The notes: a model not told the origin generated them from the sequence alone. A DNA stretch of 64,000 nt from Stereum hirsutum FP-91666 SS1 (GCF_000264905.1 NW_006763136.1:229934-293933); one strand, 5' to 3'. Shown: positions 12,099-25,723, counted from the first letter of the stretch. A program made the numbers and translations.

Positions 12099-12779
12099 CG
12101 TGAAGCGGACGGTTGTCGCTGTCGTCGACGACGAGCAAGACTGTGACACGACAAGAAGCGGATGACGATGAGGAGTTGTGAAAGAGCCAGAGAGCGGGGA
12201 AAGAGCGGTGACGCCACACGCCTTTGAGTTGCCGATATCCACGTGGTAAGCACGCTTCAAATTCAGAAATCAACGAGAAATGTTGTCAAATATTGGTGTC
12301 TACATGTATTGGTCTTAGTGCGATTCCGAGTCAGCAAAACAATGAGGACGAACTGCTCGAACAGGCTCGCTGGTTGCGAGCACGAGGCTCCTTTCGAGCA
12401 GCTGTGACCGAGTGACCCTGCCCGCCTCCCGCCCCAAGGTCACTTACGGGTCACACCCCGCCCCTGTCTGAAGCAAGTGGATTAGTCACGCCCGAAGGGC
12501 CTTGAGACGGCGAACTGTCCTTTCTACTCTACTGCCCTCATCTACACCCTCATCATCCCCCATAATCAGCGCACATTGTACAACTTAATTATCTCGATTC
12601 TCGACCGACTTGATTATTGGACTAGTTCAATCCATTCATCATCCATACCTGAGCCTCGAGGCCGCATCCGAATAGATAACACACACCTCGTTCTCACCCA
12701 CCTATCCACCTATCCATTCCATCTCTTAATACTGCCAGTCATATCACCACCATCACCATCTTCGAAGAGAGAACGAGCG
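12099..12779. promoter_or_regulatory. Shared divergent promoter, Tag1-like gene / ATG1
   Basis: This 681 bp is all that separates the two start codons. Near the middle lie GTGACC at 12404-12409 and 12412-12417 and its reverse complement GGTCAC at 12439-12444 and 12449-12454, an inverted array of paired half-sites. A short perfect hairpin GCTCGC/GCGAGC lies at 12365-12381. These look like binding sites for a dimeric factor; which factor is unknown. An in-frame upstream ATG at 12576 could extend Atg1 by 68 residues, but that stretch has no kinase-like sequence. Confidence 0.55.
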
Positions 12780-15700
12780 ATGGCACCCGCCCCCGCGCCC
12801 CCGGTGCACCGCACATCGAGCACGAGCAACACCTCCTTCGGCGGCAAACGTCCAGAAGACGAGGAGTTGAAGCCGTATGTCATTGTAGGCGATCTCGGGA
12901 AAGGTAGTTTCGCGACCGTATACAAGGGATACCATCAGGTGCGCTTTGTCTCCCGCCTTTGTCCTCCGCTCCGTCTTTGTTCCTTGCGTGTGATTTAACG
13001 GTGAATGGAATTGGATGCGGTAGGAAACGAGAAGGGAAGTGGCGATCAAGACTGTTAGCCGGAGTGGCTTGTCGAGCAAGCTGTTCGAGAACTTGCAATC
13101 CGAGATCGACATCCTGAAATCCCTCCAACATCGACATATCACCCGTCTCATCGACGTCTTCGTATGTCCCCCTCTCTCTCTTCCTCCCTCCCTCCCTCTC
13201 CTTCCCTCCCTCCCTCACTGTTCCTTTCTTCCCACCCGCCCTGACATCACCGAATTGCACGTAACCAGCGCGCCGAACGCAACATCTATCTCATCATGGA
13301 ATACTGCGCCGGCGGCGATCTCACCAACTACATCAAGAAGCGGGGCCGTGTAGAAGGGCTCGAGTACATTCCTCACCCTGGAGCGCCGCCACAGTATTTC
13401 CCGCAGCCGAGGACGGGAGGGTTGACGGAGATTGTGGTGAGGAGTTTTTTGAGGCAGTTGGGTACGCTCTTTTTTTTTCTTTGTTTTGTGTTTTTATGGG
13501 AGCGAGGATGGTTGATTGATGGTGGATGGATGGATTAGCGAGGGCGTTGAAGTTCCTTCGACAACGGAATCTTATTCATCGAGATATCAAGCCGCAGGTA
13601 CGTCCGCACATCTTCCCTATACCCCTATCCACCCATCCCTTCACCCACCCACTCACCTTTTCTTTTGCATGGCGTGGCGACATAGAACCTCCTCCTGAAA
13701 CCGCCCGCCGAAGACGACCTCGCGCGCGGCCACCCGCTCGGCATCCCCATCCTCAAGATCGCCGATTTCGGCTTCGCGAGGCTATTGCCTGAACAGATGA
13801 TGGCGGAGACGTTGTGTGGGTCTCCGTACGTGCTTTGCTTATCCTATCTTACCTCTCACCCTCCTCGCCCTCTTTGTTTCTCTACACTACACAATTCCTC
13901 TCTTGCATTTATGTTCTGTCTACGTCTACATCATACTCACTCACCCTCTCCCCTCCCCTCTTCTTCACTTCTTCTTCTATGCTCCACCATTCTACGCATC
14001 CACCCCACCCCCAAACAGCCTCTACATGGCCCCCGAAATCCTCTCCTACCAGAAATACGACGCCAAAGCCGATCTCTGGTCCGTCGGCGCAGTTCTCTAC
14101 GAGATGAGCGTCGGGAAGCCTCCGTTCCGCGCACAGAACCATATAGAGCTGTTGAAGAAGATCGATCATAGTAGGGGGATTAAGTTTCCGGATGAGGATC
14201 CGAGGAATCAGCAGCCTCCTTCTCTTGCTCCTCCTGCTCCGTCCTCTGCTACCACCACTACTACGCCGGGTGCAAATGTAAATGGGAATGGGACTGGGAA
14301 TACGAACGGAGAGACACAAGCAGTCCAAGTAGTCCCAGACGACGTGAAGAAGCTTATTCGAGTCCTGCTGAAACGAAACCCGGTCGAACGCGCGAGTTTC
14401 GACGAGTTCTTCAAGTCGCATGCGTTGGCGAATTCGAAATTTCCGAGGCCGGGCAAGGAGCCGTCTCACTCGCACGGTCATGGACAGGGACAGGGACGTG
14501 GTGAGAGGACGGTTTCTATGTCTGGGGGGAGGCCGGGGTATGGGGGTGGTCAGGCGCAGAGGAGGTTATCGTATTATGATCGGGAGATGGACGTCGAACC
14601 TCGAAGTCGAGGGGCAGACGCAGAGCAGGAGGGGAATGAGCGAGAGGGCGAAGGGGAAGGAGAGGAAGGGATGGGAGAGGATGTGCGGATACCGCCGGAG
14701 GTGTTAGATGCGAATGCGATGATTCCGCCGAGTCGGTTTAAGTTTCGGAGGAGGGAGAGCGCTGCTGGTGCTGCTGCTGGGTCTCCTGGGGGTGGTGTTG
14801 GGATTGGTAATGGGGTTGGTAATGAGAGGGGGACGGGTGGAGGGACGGGTGGAGGGGTGAATGGGAGGGGGAGTCCGGGGGTGGAGGGAGGTGTTGGGAC
14901 GACGTGCGTATCCTTTTTTGTTTGGCTCTCTGTCCTCGGCTGATTAGATCTGGATGTTGGACATGATAGACCGCCAAACGACCCCACCCCCCTAAATCTC
15001 GCACGAAAGTCATCCCCGACATCAAATCCAAATCCCGGTCATGGTCACGACCCAAACCCAAAGAAACCACCACGAGCACTAGAGGCCGAAGCTTCGTTGA
15101 TTCCAGGCGAGACGGAGGAAGATGGACTGTTGAGGAGGGAGTATGTGCTCGTGGGGGATGTGAGGGCGGTGGAGTTTAATCGGGCTGTCGATGGTTCGTA
15201 TTTTTTTCTCATTTTTTGTTTGCTCTGTTCTCATGTCTGTTTATGTGTTGTAGAGATCAACTCGCGGAGACGGCCGCTCCTCGACGTTCGTGCCCAACCC
15301 ACCCCACTCCGCCAAACCCCATCCCGACAAACACCAACAACGACGGACTACTTCACCACCACCACCTCATCCTCCCCTCCTCTCTCCTCCTCGCCCACAA
15401 CATACACATACGCACAACAAGCCCAAATCCAAGCCCAAACGCCCTACACACCTTACCCCCTTTCCTCCACCCCCTCCACCGCCAATCCCTCCCACACCCC
15501 AACAACAAACACAAACGCAAACGCAACATTCCCACCACCCCCAAACCTCCACGCCATCCCGCCCCCCTCCATGACCCCCGGTCTCTCCGCATCACCCGGA
15601 GGAGGAGCAGGGGGCGCGAATACGGTCTCGAGGGCGACGACGAACGCGTTGGCGAGGGCGTTGAGTTTGGCGAGTAAGAAGCTTTTTGGGCAGGCGGTGA

Positions 15701-17183
15701 GGCCGGCTTCGAGTGTTGCGGTGCCGCATTTTAGTCATCGAGATTATGCATCGCCTGGTACGACTACCATGGAAAGGGAGGGTGGGGATGCTGTTGGGGA
15801 TGCTGGGGTGGTGTCGAGTAGGAGACCGATTATTGTGTCGAGGGGGACGGGGAATTATCCCACCGGTGATGATGTCTCAGGCGATGGAGACGGAGATGGG
15901 GGCCGGAAGGTCGGGAACGGTGAGAATGGCGAGGGTGGGGGTGGGGGTGGGGGAGTGGATCCGATGGAGGACGAATTGTTGGAGCGGTTGGAGCAGTTGG
16001 CGCAGAAGACGGATGTGATCACGCGGTGGGCGGACGAGATGTATGAGTATGTGAAGGCGATACCGCAGAGTGCGTATCCTACCATTCCCTTACCCCCTTC
16101 CCCCCTTCCATTCCCTTCCCTTTTTCACTCCATAAACAAATCCCTTCCTAACTGCCTACTTCGATGCAGAGCCCCTCCCCGACCCCGCCAAATTCACGCC
16201 CCGCGAAGGCGAGCCGACCAAGACCGCGATCAAACGGCGGCACGCCGATTTCCAGGCGGAATACAACGCGGTGACCTGCGTCGCCGTGTACATGCTCGTC
16301 ATGTCGTTCTCGCAGAAGGGGATCGAGGAGCTGAGCCGGTATCAGCAGCATTGTGTGATGCGGGAGCCGGATGAGGATTTTGAGGCGAGTGAGGGGTTTG
16401 ATGAAGGTGTGTTTCTCTTCTTCCTCTTCTTCTTGCACCATTTCACTACGCCTTTTCGTTCATTTTTGTGGGGGCTTGTTGAGGTTGAGTGGAATGGAAT
16501 GTACTGATTGATGGGGGCGGTTTTGTAGCGCTGACGTGGTTCATGGAGCATTTCGAGAAGTGCAGCGAGCGGGCGGTCATGGTCAAGACGTGGTTACCCG
16601 CACAATACACCGGGCCGAGCACCTATGTCGACGAGCTCGTGTACAATCGTGCTCTCACACTCGTACGTTTTCTTTCCTTCGCTACACCTCTCTGGACGGT
16701 GCGAGCGACGGTCTGACTTGTGGAACAGAGCCGAACAGCGGCGAAGAAGGAACTCTTGGACCAGCACGCCACGCCCGATGAATGCGAGATGTTGTACGTC
16801 GAGTCGTTGTGGTGCTTGTATGCGCTGCAGGACGATCTGCTGCAGAAGGATAATCCATTCATGGAGGAGGATCGGGAGACGATATCGACTTGTACGTTTC
16901 CTTCTGCTCCCTTTTTGCCCCTGCTCTACCTCTGCTTCGGTCATATATGACGAATCACTCAACGCCTTTGTCCGGTATCACAGGGATCAAGCGGACGAAG
17001 CTCCGCCTCATTAGATGTCGTGCGCGTAAGACGATGAACAATCGGGATCGGTTGAAGGACGCAAGGGCGGACAAGAACCTGGATGATGTGCCACGGATAC
17101 CGGCGCCTTGGGATGCGGAGGCGCTGTTAGAGTTCCAGAAGAAAGCTGCTGCGGGCGAGGGTTCGCCGACGAAGCAGTCATGA
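12780..17183 (+). CDS. ATG1: Atg1/ULK autophagy-initiating Ser/Thr kinase
   Basis: Atg1 starts autophagosome formation together with Atg13 and Atg17. Twelve exons: 12780-12938, 13024-13161, 13269-13461, 13539-13597, 13686-13825, 14019-14903, 14970-15193, 15254-16069, 16170-16406, 16529-16662, 16729-16891, 16984-17183. All phases agree and predict 1115 residues. Kinase motifs: [12 protein letters not shown] loop, VAIK lysine, [10 protein letters not shown] hinge, HRDIKPQN catalytic loop, [21 protein letters not shown] activation segment. A low-complexity linker follows, with EYVLV as a probable Atg8-binding AIM just before [12 protein letters not shown], a segment typical of Atg1. The C-terminal part from about 15960 ([24 protein letters not shown] to WIKRTKLRL) is the tandem MIT domain that binds Atg13. 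The start at 12780 was chosen because MAPAPAPP precedes the kinase by a normal distance. Confidence 0.95.
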
Positions 17184-18795
17184 TTGGGGCGCTGGCGTTC
17201 GCTGTAGTGTGCGTGGGGGACGTGAAGTGGGGACGGCAGCGTTGGCTGCGTGGTGAGAGTGTGACCTTTCTCGTCTGGGATCTTGTGGTTTCTTCTCGGC
17301 TGTTTATTTTTCCTTTTTTCTTGCATCAATCACGTCGCTCTCCAGGTTAGGTTTTGTACTTTTCTTTGTATCTTTAACAGCCCCTATATCTCCTCCCCTC
17401 CCCTCTCCTCTTGTCTTGATATAGTTTCCCTGATCATCATGTTTTGACTCGGCTGTAATCATATCTATAATGGTCCTCCTAGGCGCTAGGGGGACTTGGG
17501 ACTACTCTTTCTACGGTACTTCTTTCTCACCTTTCCATTTACGTCGCCACCTCATGTCCATTATTCCCGTTCTTCATACTGCATTATGTGATCTTTTTTA
17601 TTCTGCCTGTCCATCTGATTCTGTGTACGATTGTTGCCCTCCAAGTTGCCCGATCGGAGTTCTTACTTCATTGCTTTTCCCTGCCCTCTCACCCATCATC
17701 CGACTCTCATACTCATTCTCTGTATTTACTATGTATGGTTCGTGGCGTCGCTATTAGAGATTGGTTTAATGGACTGTTCGTTCGTGATGTCGTCTCAACC
17801 CATCGACCTTGTTTATCTGGAAGAAGGTGAGTGGCTGCCAAAGGTATCACGAGAACCGATACTGACGCCTTCTTTCCTTCACAGACCAGGTAACGTTCGT
17901 ATGCGGCGGCACAAATCCAACGTGTTTGACGCTGGTCTTAACTTGGTTATACTTTCCTTGAATCTCTCCCGAGCATCAGACTCAGAGCTGGGGTGTCTGA
18001 GGCGCTGCTTTGCTTGGGTCGGTGTGAATTTCATCCTCGACCTGGGTATTCTGACTTGGGCCACAAATATATCTCTGAGAGGAGTATTTGGTCGGCTTCC
18101 AAACTGACCCCCTTTCATCAGATGAAGATGGCCGTTCCGCAGCTCCCGCTGTGACCAAGGGTCCTAAGTCGAAGTTTCTCCCAGGTCCATTGATACAAGG
18201 TGATGCCAGACGCCGACAGGTACAGCGTTTGAGGGCAGTAAGGTGAGTCGTTCTCGGGCATATCACCGTACGAGACAGGGTCTGACAGCTCTCGAATATC
18301 CAGATAGAGTTGATTTGGAGTGCCACAGCCCACTCATCAATGGAAGGGGGTCGTTCCTCAGAGCTCTGCTCCCGCTGACCCACATGGTCGGTATAACCTT
18401 ACCTACTTGGCTTCCTCATCAGCATACTTGTAGCCTTGCTCCTCGCTCCTTTTGCAATCCTCAGCGGTCTGGCCCGCTGACCCAAGGGTCACCATGGCCT
18501 ATACTCATAACCAGGTGCTGAAGGATGATACTGGCTCAAAAACGTTAAACGCCACTCACGAAGTTGACTCAAACGGTCAAGTTCCTCTCACAAGCCACAG
18601 CGGATTCGCAGGCACTCTTTCGTACAGCTTTACTACGGGTGTTTTGCATCTTCAGGATCAGACATGTCCTGATCCTCGAGTTCAACTATCCCTGTCGCTC
18701 CATCGGTTCCTTGGTGTTTGATGCGGTAGCCTTGTTTAAAAGGCTTGATGATGGCTTTCGTGTGTCAGGGATATCCCCAAGTCAGGTCCCCAGCG
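17184..18795. other. Intergenic region with possible unrecognised exons
   Basis: It holds the 3' flank of ATG1 and then DNA with plausible splice signals but no family I can name. An ATG at 17789 opens MSSQPIDLVYLEE up to a GTGAGT donor, and a frame at 18120-18235 reads Arg/Pro-rich sequence. This could be a decayed or small gene upstream of DUF6533 copy 2; I could not build a consistent model. Confidence 0.3.
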
Positions 18796-20817
18796 ATGTC
18801 TGATAATGATAGCTTGTCTCTCTCGGAGCTCATGTCAGTGGCACATACCGTCGGACATCGTAACAGATCGCTAAAACTTACTTTTCTCGTCATAGTGCCG
18901 ACAATGCTTCAGTCATCTCGGGCCTCGGTGAGTGGCCAGCTCTTCTAGATAGGGCTCTAGTCCAAATGTTCTGACTCGAATCAATCGTGATAGCTCTCCT
19001 AACTTGGGACAACCTCTTGTGTTTGAGTGACGAAAGGCGGCAGATATGGCAGCGCAAGATCACTGGATCCTCGATCTTGTACCTTACTATCCGGTACAGC
19101 ACTCTCTTCGAGTATGCTCTGGAGAGTGTCGGGGTAGCACCCAATACGAGTAAACAGGTAAATCCCATCTCGCTCAAGGATTTATGACTGTATTCTAATC
19201 CGTTGTCTGAAGGGGTTCGTAGTCTCTTGGCTAACCGAGGTATTAGCACTGACGTTCCTCTAGTTGTCTCGCCACCATATATATGGTAGCGTTCCCTGAT
19301 GCTGTCAGGATCGTCGGTGTCGGACGTGTGTATACGTGTTCTTCGTATGATTCTGCAGAGCTGATTGTACCGTTTAGTGTTCTCAGCCTTGCGGGTGCTG
19401 GCCCTCTCCGGACATAACTGGTTTCTGTTCTCCATCGTTCTGCTCCTCTCTGTCTGGCCGATCGGAATCAACACGGTATGTGTATGGACATTCTGTGCTT
19501 TTAATTGTTTACGTGACAGTGAACTACAGTATCAATTCGCTACCGCCCTTCTCGTTGAGGAACCCCTGAGTACCGGATGCGCGAGTGACCCTACTCTCAG
19601 CGCCTTCGCGTCAATGATGTACGCCCTTCATGCAGCAATGGACAATACATGTTTACTGACCATCACGCCATGATCGCATCTCACAGCGGTGAGGCCGTTT
19701 GTTTTAATCAGCGACGGTTCATGCTAATGATCCCTCTGGATAGTCCAAGCTCTCGCAGACGCCACGATGATCCTTGCCGAGGGGATTGTTCTTGCCGTCA
19801 CCCTCAAGAAGACGTGGAAGTTCAGGAACCGTCAAGGCGCCAGTGGCCCAGATTTGAGTGCTCTCGTTGTGCGCGACGGTAAGATTCACGGTCGTGGCAC
19901 ACTGTGGTATCGATGAGGCTGATATTCGTTGTTATTCCAGGAACTTTGCTGTTCTTGTAGGTCTGTCAATTCTTTAAAACTGCTATGGGCTTGACAAAGG
20001 CCGCCTCCAGCGTCTTGGTCGTGCTTGCTAGCATTGACATGGTGCTCGTCCTGGTCAGTACTTCAAACCAGAATGTCGTTCCGTTTGCCTGATCCATCGT
20101 CCATTCACACAGGTATCGTACTTCGTGCGTAGTCTACCGTATTTCCCCGCAATCATCCTGTCAAGGCCACGTTCTCATATTCGACTCCCATAGGGCCCCG
20201 CTACAGAATTTGTCCAGAATCTCTGTCTCGTCGCGAACCTCCTCGTTGCGTGCGTCTCTCTACTCCCTATCTAACCTTGACTGCCACTCACCATTCACCA
20301 AATATCCAGTCTACGTGTCGTCCTCGTCTGCCGCTTCATGCTCAATCTCCGCTCGATTTGCTTCTCCAATGGCTCTCCCCAAGAGCATGTCGACTTCCCG
20401 TCCCTTCCATCCTTACCAGATACGCCCAAGTTCGATTCTCAACTTCCCCCTGGGCTCAAGATCGGAGAGACACCACAATTCGATCCACACAATGTCTCGC
20501 ACAACGCTAAACCCGGTGGCGAGAGCAACGGGAGTAGGTTTGTGGCACTGGCCATCGGAAACCTTGGCTCATGCCTCAAATCCCCGCGACGTGTGGATGC
20601 ATGCAATGAAACAGAAGAGGTCGAATGCCGGACCGACGGTGCCAATCTCGGTGCCAATGCGAACTGGAGTATGGATGGAGATACGTTGATGGCTGATGAT
20701 CCGTTCGAGGTCGGCATGATGCTCGAGTCCATGCAGATGGCCGTGGAAGCCGAGGTGAGGGAAGTCTCGGGAGGTGATTTGGAGGGCGCAAATAACATGG
20801 AGGAGGCGCAGGTATAA
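18796..20817 (+). CDS. DUF6533-type seven-helix membrane protein, copy 2
   Basis: Same family as 4467-6532. Exons 18796-18833, 18896-18927 and 18994-19157 join in phase to read ELIADNASVISGLALLTWDN..RRQIWQRK, the DUF6533 signature. Exon 19378-19475 (FSALRVLALSGHNW) is followed by 19530-19618, 19744-19878 (ILAEGIVLAVTLKKTWKFR..VVRD), 19941-19956, 20011-20053, 20113-20124, 20194-20249 and 20310-20817 (VCRFMLNLRS, then a long soluble tail). Joins around 19158-19377 and 19619-19743 are unresolved; the latter would need an extra tiny exon. Several exons are very short (12 and 16 nt). The tail ends in an acidic, Met/Glu-rich stretch. Function of the family is unknown. Confidence 0.7.
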
Positions 20818-21576
20818 TCAAGGGCGACATGCATTCTCTTATTAGTTCCACCTTGACTGCATAGTCGTCGGCATTGTCATTGACGATGGCAGTTTGCTTG
20901 GTGGTTTTCTTCTTTCGTCCAATATCCGTGGGCCACTCAGACACGCTCATTGTATTATATTCGATTTTAACGTTTCGACGAAGTGAAGTCATGCCTCGAT
21001 CTATTCAGATTTAGACATCTCATACTCAGAGGTGAAGGAGTCGATGGGACTCGGATCTCAATATCCTCTGCATCCTTCTCGAGATGATCCGCCTGCCCCG
21101 CCCGGATGTGGATGAACACAAGCTAGCACTGGAACTGGGCCGTATAGCACTGACGCTCGATTGAATGTCGACGATACGACTCACTGGTAAGAAGAAAACC
21201 TTTTCTCAAAAAGGTGCGCTTTGAAGCTGATCTTACTCGTGCGCGCTGCTGATATTGGGCTCACTATAATCCGACCCTTAGTGTCTGTAGGACGTAAAGC
21301 TTCATACCCCAGAAGTCGGCGATCCTTACTTATGCGGCTGCCGAATAGGATCCTGCATCATCTCCCTACGAACTTCTGATATGCTGACCGACTTATTTGG
21401 ACATGGGTCTCCTTCATTTGGCCGCAGGCTTTGTGTCGATTACTTGGAACTCCGATTCTATTTGACCGACATCACGATGAAGCTCTTCGGCCTCCTTTCC
21501 GCCCTTCCCCTTCACTTCCTACTCATAGCTTCACATCGCAAAGCCACAATTTCGCTCTTCCTATAGGTGCTTCCAT
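20818..21576. other. Intergenic region
   Basis: No supported gene. An open reading at 21478-21566 (MKLFGLLSALPLHFLLIA) looks like a signal peptide but leads nowhere I can follow. Confidence 0.4.
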
Positions 21577-23578
21577 ATGAATACAGCGCTGGTCCGGAAA
21601 TGGACTGGACTGGTCAAAACTGATCCTCACCGCGTCATTGGCATATTCGACCTTGACTCCGGTGATGGCAGGAAACCCAATCGGTTTGGGGACGTCGTCG
21701 ATGTGACTAATACCAGTCTTTTTATGTCTTTTTATGTCTCACATGTCTGTTCATGATGCGTAAAGGATATCGGACCAGCAGCGTACTGTATAGAAGTGGC
21801 CATTCTCTCAGACTTGAACAGCCCCGGTCCCTGCTTGCAGTGGTACGCCTTAGTTCGTGCCGGGATCGTGGATCGGGTATGCGAATGTGTCACCGCCAAA
21901 CGAAATACCCTCAGTCGAACTATAAGGGTTGGAAATCATGCTCCTATGGATGGACTTGTGGCAAGTCTTTATTAGAAGCTCCACTGGAGCGAAATCTGAT
22001 TGACTGCCACGTCCCACACAGCCGCATTCATCCTACGATACTGCGCTGCACATCCTGTATACCGGGATGTTAACGCTGAAGAACCCTCCATCAGCGGTTG
22101 ACACATTTTACATATCTTCTCTGCGTAAATATTGGTCGGAGATGATGGTGCGCGTACGTGTCCTTTGATCTGGAAACCCCGATCCTCTGCTAATTGTCAG
22201 TCACAGCTCTGGCTCGATCCTGCCAATACTGCCCACTCTGACGATGACATGGTCAGCGAGCGTATGATAATACAGCTTATCGTACACTCCATATCCTGTT
22301 CTGACCCCTCTTTCCTTGAGGTTCGTCTTGTCCACTTTCTACGAACTGGCGGAGAGTGAACTGATAATTGATCACGGTAGTAGTTAATGAGAGAAGACAA
22401 TGATCTCACCCTCTCTGTCGCTGTTCGATACTGGACACACTCGAACACTCCCTCAGAGTTTGGACTTCTGGAACATTTCCTCGTCCTCGTCATATCTCCG
22501 GAACACGTAGCTGCCAACGAATCTTCGCATCCGCCACTCCACAAGCTTTTTCGCGACATCCATAGAGGAGCGGGATCGTTCCGGAAATTCTTCTCGAATA
22601 TTGAATCCTCCTTGAGTTGGCTCGTCGGTAAAGACGCGGCGAAGGCCGTAGACCTTCTCGACTGTCTGGTGGCTTACGGGTGGGCTCAGACTTCGCTAGA
22701 ACCAGGAGAACAACCCGATTTTATTCGAAGTCTTGTGAGGGCTAGCAATCTGTGGACGACTCTTTGCTTCCTCATGACCAGAACCGTAAAAGACGATGAG
22801 AAAGGAGACTCTTCAGGATATGCTCTCTATACAAGTATCGTAGCCCTCATCGGCTCATTCCTCCATCGACATATGCAATCTCTACCAAACGAAGGACCCC
22901 AGTTGGTGATAATTCTGGTTCGAGCCGGAACAATAGACGCTCTGGATATAACGCTGCCACACTTTAGCTCTCGAAAACCAGAGGTCTCCAGTACGTTGAC
23001 CTGCCTCGGTCCCGTTCTCTCCATCTCCATCCCCTTATCTTACCTTGACTGGTCTCTTCTCGCGCAGAGGAACTGAACAAGATCATGTCGGCCATTCTCT
23101 CAGCGATGGACCTACAACCCTCTCTGCGCCAAGTACTCCGCGTCCACCTCCCTCGTCCACGCATTCTACGAGCTATTCTCGACCACACGTACATGCCTCC
23201 GGGGAAGGAGTCCATCTATGGCGACTTCATATACACCATCAAACCCTCTGCGACATTCGACGTGCACATTCGCCCCTCGTTGCTCTGGAGTGAGATTGAG
23301 ACGCAGTGTCAAGTTCATAAGCAGTGTATGAGGAAGGCTGTAAGACGAAAGAATATTGCGAAAAGAAATATCAGAGACTGTGAGACGTTTCCTTTCAGAT
23401 TTCGTTGCCTGTTCTATCTTGCTGATGCTTAAGCAGTGACTGGAAAGAGCATCGTCTGACGTGTGGGTTTCGAGTGCTGGATACAGGAGAGCGCGAGTTC
23501 CCGACAATCGAGCTGCCACGAAGATTTCCTGTCCATCGTAAACTCACGTCAGAGACCCTTTCGCCTACATCCTCGTGA
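21577..23578 (+). CDS. MYND-type-like protein with degenerate zinc finger
   Basis: This resembles the large agaricomycete family of helical proteins with a C-terminal MYND finger. Exon-like stretches: 21577 onward (start uncertain), about 21766-21890 (WYALVRAGIVDRVCE), about 22022-22151 (TLKNPPSAVDTFYISSLRKYW), 22201-22320, 22384-22990, 23068-23289, 23325-23379 and 23437-23578. From 22384 on the phases agree. The finger reads CKTKEYCEKKYQRLDWKEHRLTC: the late C..C..H..C ligands are mostly present, but a usual Cys is Tyr and the first CxxC pair is absent. The intron 23290-23324 would be only 35 bp, unusually short; without it the frame stops. It is either a diverged gene or an early pseudogene. 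MYND fingers normally bind proline-rich partners. Confidence 0.5.
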
Positions 23579-25054
23579 GATGTGCGTTCTGGGTACGACG
23601 CTGGCCCTCTTGTGCGTAAGTTTATTCCACTTCTCTGTGGAAGGCGTATCATATATCTAATTCGACTTCGTACCCGTCCAGATGACGCATCTTGATATAC
23701 ACTCGCCAGTGAGGCTTATATCCAGCATCCATCTCATCTTGAACTGCGATCTTCTACGTCGTATAGAGTAGCTAGTCTAAACACCCATTCGACGAACGCA
23801 CGCTCTATCGATGTCTCGGTGCTCGCTGCATTTACTGAAGACCGAACGCACCATGAATTTCACGCCGTCGCGAACCATGACCGCCTCTCCAAAACAATAT
23901 TCGTCAAGACTCGTGCGCTTGCATGTAGATACGGTAGAGTAAGGAGGATTTGAGGAGAGAGAAGTCGACGTCGTGGAGCGCGATGATGTGTGCGCGACCG
24001 GCAAGCGAGACAACGTTCGATAAGAGTCCAAGGTCAGCAGGGGGAGTGGTGTCATGGGTTATCTTGTCGTGCCGAGGCCGAGCGATTACCGATGCTGCCG
24101 ACGACTGTGCCGACGCCCAGTATCCTTTTGTTCGTCTCGAGAACAAAAGAAAATGTCGCTTGGTCCATCAGCCAATGATCGCGCATGTCATTGTCCCTGC
24201 GGCATGCGCGGTGTCAGGCCCCAAATCTGCTGGCACCGGTGAGGGCGCCGTCGCTGAGACAAACGAAAAAAATCCCTCCATTCCAGTGCACGACGATAGG
24301 AGAACGCAATGAAATATTCCTATGGGTTGAATTGCGAGATCCTTGGTAAATAAAAGTAATATGTACTTAGAGAAGATGAAAAAAGGCAACACAACACTCT
24401 AAGCGGCACCGCGAATCGGCACTCGTACAGGTAAATACATGCAGACAGTCAAATACAGGTCAACTCCGAGACATCGAGACAATACAGGCAAGATGAGCAA
24501 ACTGGAGGAAAGGCGGGACGAGACAACCAACACAGGCGACACGAAGGATGTAGTGTAGAGAAGAAAAAAGAGATAAAAGTACTGAGCCCCGATGAGAGAA
24601 CGCAGCGATGACTCGAAGGGATGCAGAGACGGGACGCATAGCGATGATGATCGTCACTGGGAAACCAAGAGCCTAAGAAGGAGAAGGGGGAGGCAGAGAA
24701 CTACTCGTAATCGAAACGATATGCAGTGGTATCGGAGTATACGAGAGGTACTGTAGGAAAGGATATAAAAGAGATAAAAAGAGATAAAGAAGATGAAAGA
24801 ATATAAAGGAGATTGAATGATGATCCATCCAAAAAAGAAATTTAATAATACAGCAGGACGACGATGAGACAAACCTTGGCATAATGGGAAGGGGGGAGGC
24901 GGCGTGCAGTAGAAAAAAAAATGCAGGCGACGTAAGAAGGGTGATGATGGAATGGGGATAGAATGTGAATACGGAAAAAAGAAATGGTATCATGGTATGG
25001 ATGCTTCGACGTCACAGGAGAGAAGAGAAAAAGTGACGAAGGGCCTGTAAGGGC
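23579..25054. other. Intergenic region
   Basis: No exon supported. From about 24340 to 25010 the plus strand is purine-rich (GAGA/AAGA), typical of pyrimidine-rich transcribed flanks read on the minus strand; it is probably the 3' flank of the gene at 25055-25609. Confidence 0.45.
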
Positions 25055-25609
25055 TTACGCAAAGGAGTCGAAGAACAGATCGCCGATGGTGTGCACCGTG
25101 TTGACAGCGAAGACGGGAGGAAGTTCGAAGTGGGCGCCGCTGTTGTAAGAAGTAAAGGCCATCGTGAGCATGGTCATGCATAGTAAGGAGACATAGAGAA
25201 GGAAAGAGGCGCACCTGTAGGCGAACCCAGTGTAGGCCTCCGTGGCGTCCATCAAAACCGGAACAGGCATATCACCTTCGATGGCTTCCGCTGACGGGGC
25301 CTTGCGCGAAGAGAGGGCTCTCTTCGTGCGGCGACATGCGGCGTCCTTGACGGTCTGGGGGGAGGACGATTTCTTCGAAGGCGTGGATGAGCTGGAGGAG
25401 CGTGCTCGCTTGGAGCGCTTGGACTTGTTCGGGACTGCCACATTCTTGCCATTGTTAGGGTCTAAGTTCTCCTTCTCATCGATGATGGCGACCGTGAAGG
25501 TGTTCTCGTCATCAGAGGAGACAGTAATAGACGACGTAGATGAAGTCGAGAGGCTGCGACGACGAGCGTCACGACGAGAAGAGCGATGGGTAGCAGTTTT
25601 GGGAGACAT
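25055..25609 (-). CDS. Small basic Ser-rich protein with KEN box
   Basis: Exon 1 is 25609-25215, the intron 25214-25140 (GTGCGC..ACAACAG), and exon 2 25139-25055; spliced length is 159 residues. The N-terminal half is Arg/Ser-rich, followed by IIDEKENLDPN, a good KEN box (an APC/C degron), and basic nuclear-localisation-like clusters (KSKRSKRARS; RRTKRALSSRK, the latter with an RxxL D-box-like element). The C-terminus is hydrophobic (LPPVFAVNTVHTIGDLFFDSF). This pattern suggests a nuclear, cell-cycle-degraded protein; I cannot place it in a named family. The intron is 75 bp, in frame and stop-free, and would add a strongly hydrophobic stretch if retained. The start ATG at 25609 is the first in frame. 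Confidence 0.6.
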   Translation of the reverse strand: MSPKTATHRSSRRDARRRSLSTSSTSSITVSSDDENTFTVAIIDEKENLDPNNGKNVAVPNKSKRSKRARSSSSSTPSKKSSSPQTVKDAACRRTKRALSSRKAPSAEAIEGDMPVPVLMDATEAYTGFAYRCASFLLYVSLLCMTMLTMAFTSYNSGAHFELPPVFAVNTVHTIGDLFFDSFA

Positions 25610-25723
25610 GATTGATCGTGGATAAGACGGGGGTTGGGTGGTTAGGCTTTAGCGGGGTGCTTTAGTGGGGGTGTTGGTGGTAGTCCGGGGTGGGCTGAGG
25701 GAAGAGAAGGGCCGGCACGCAGG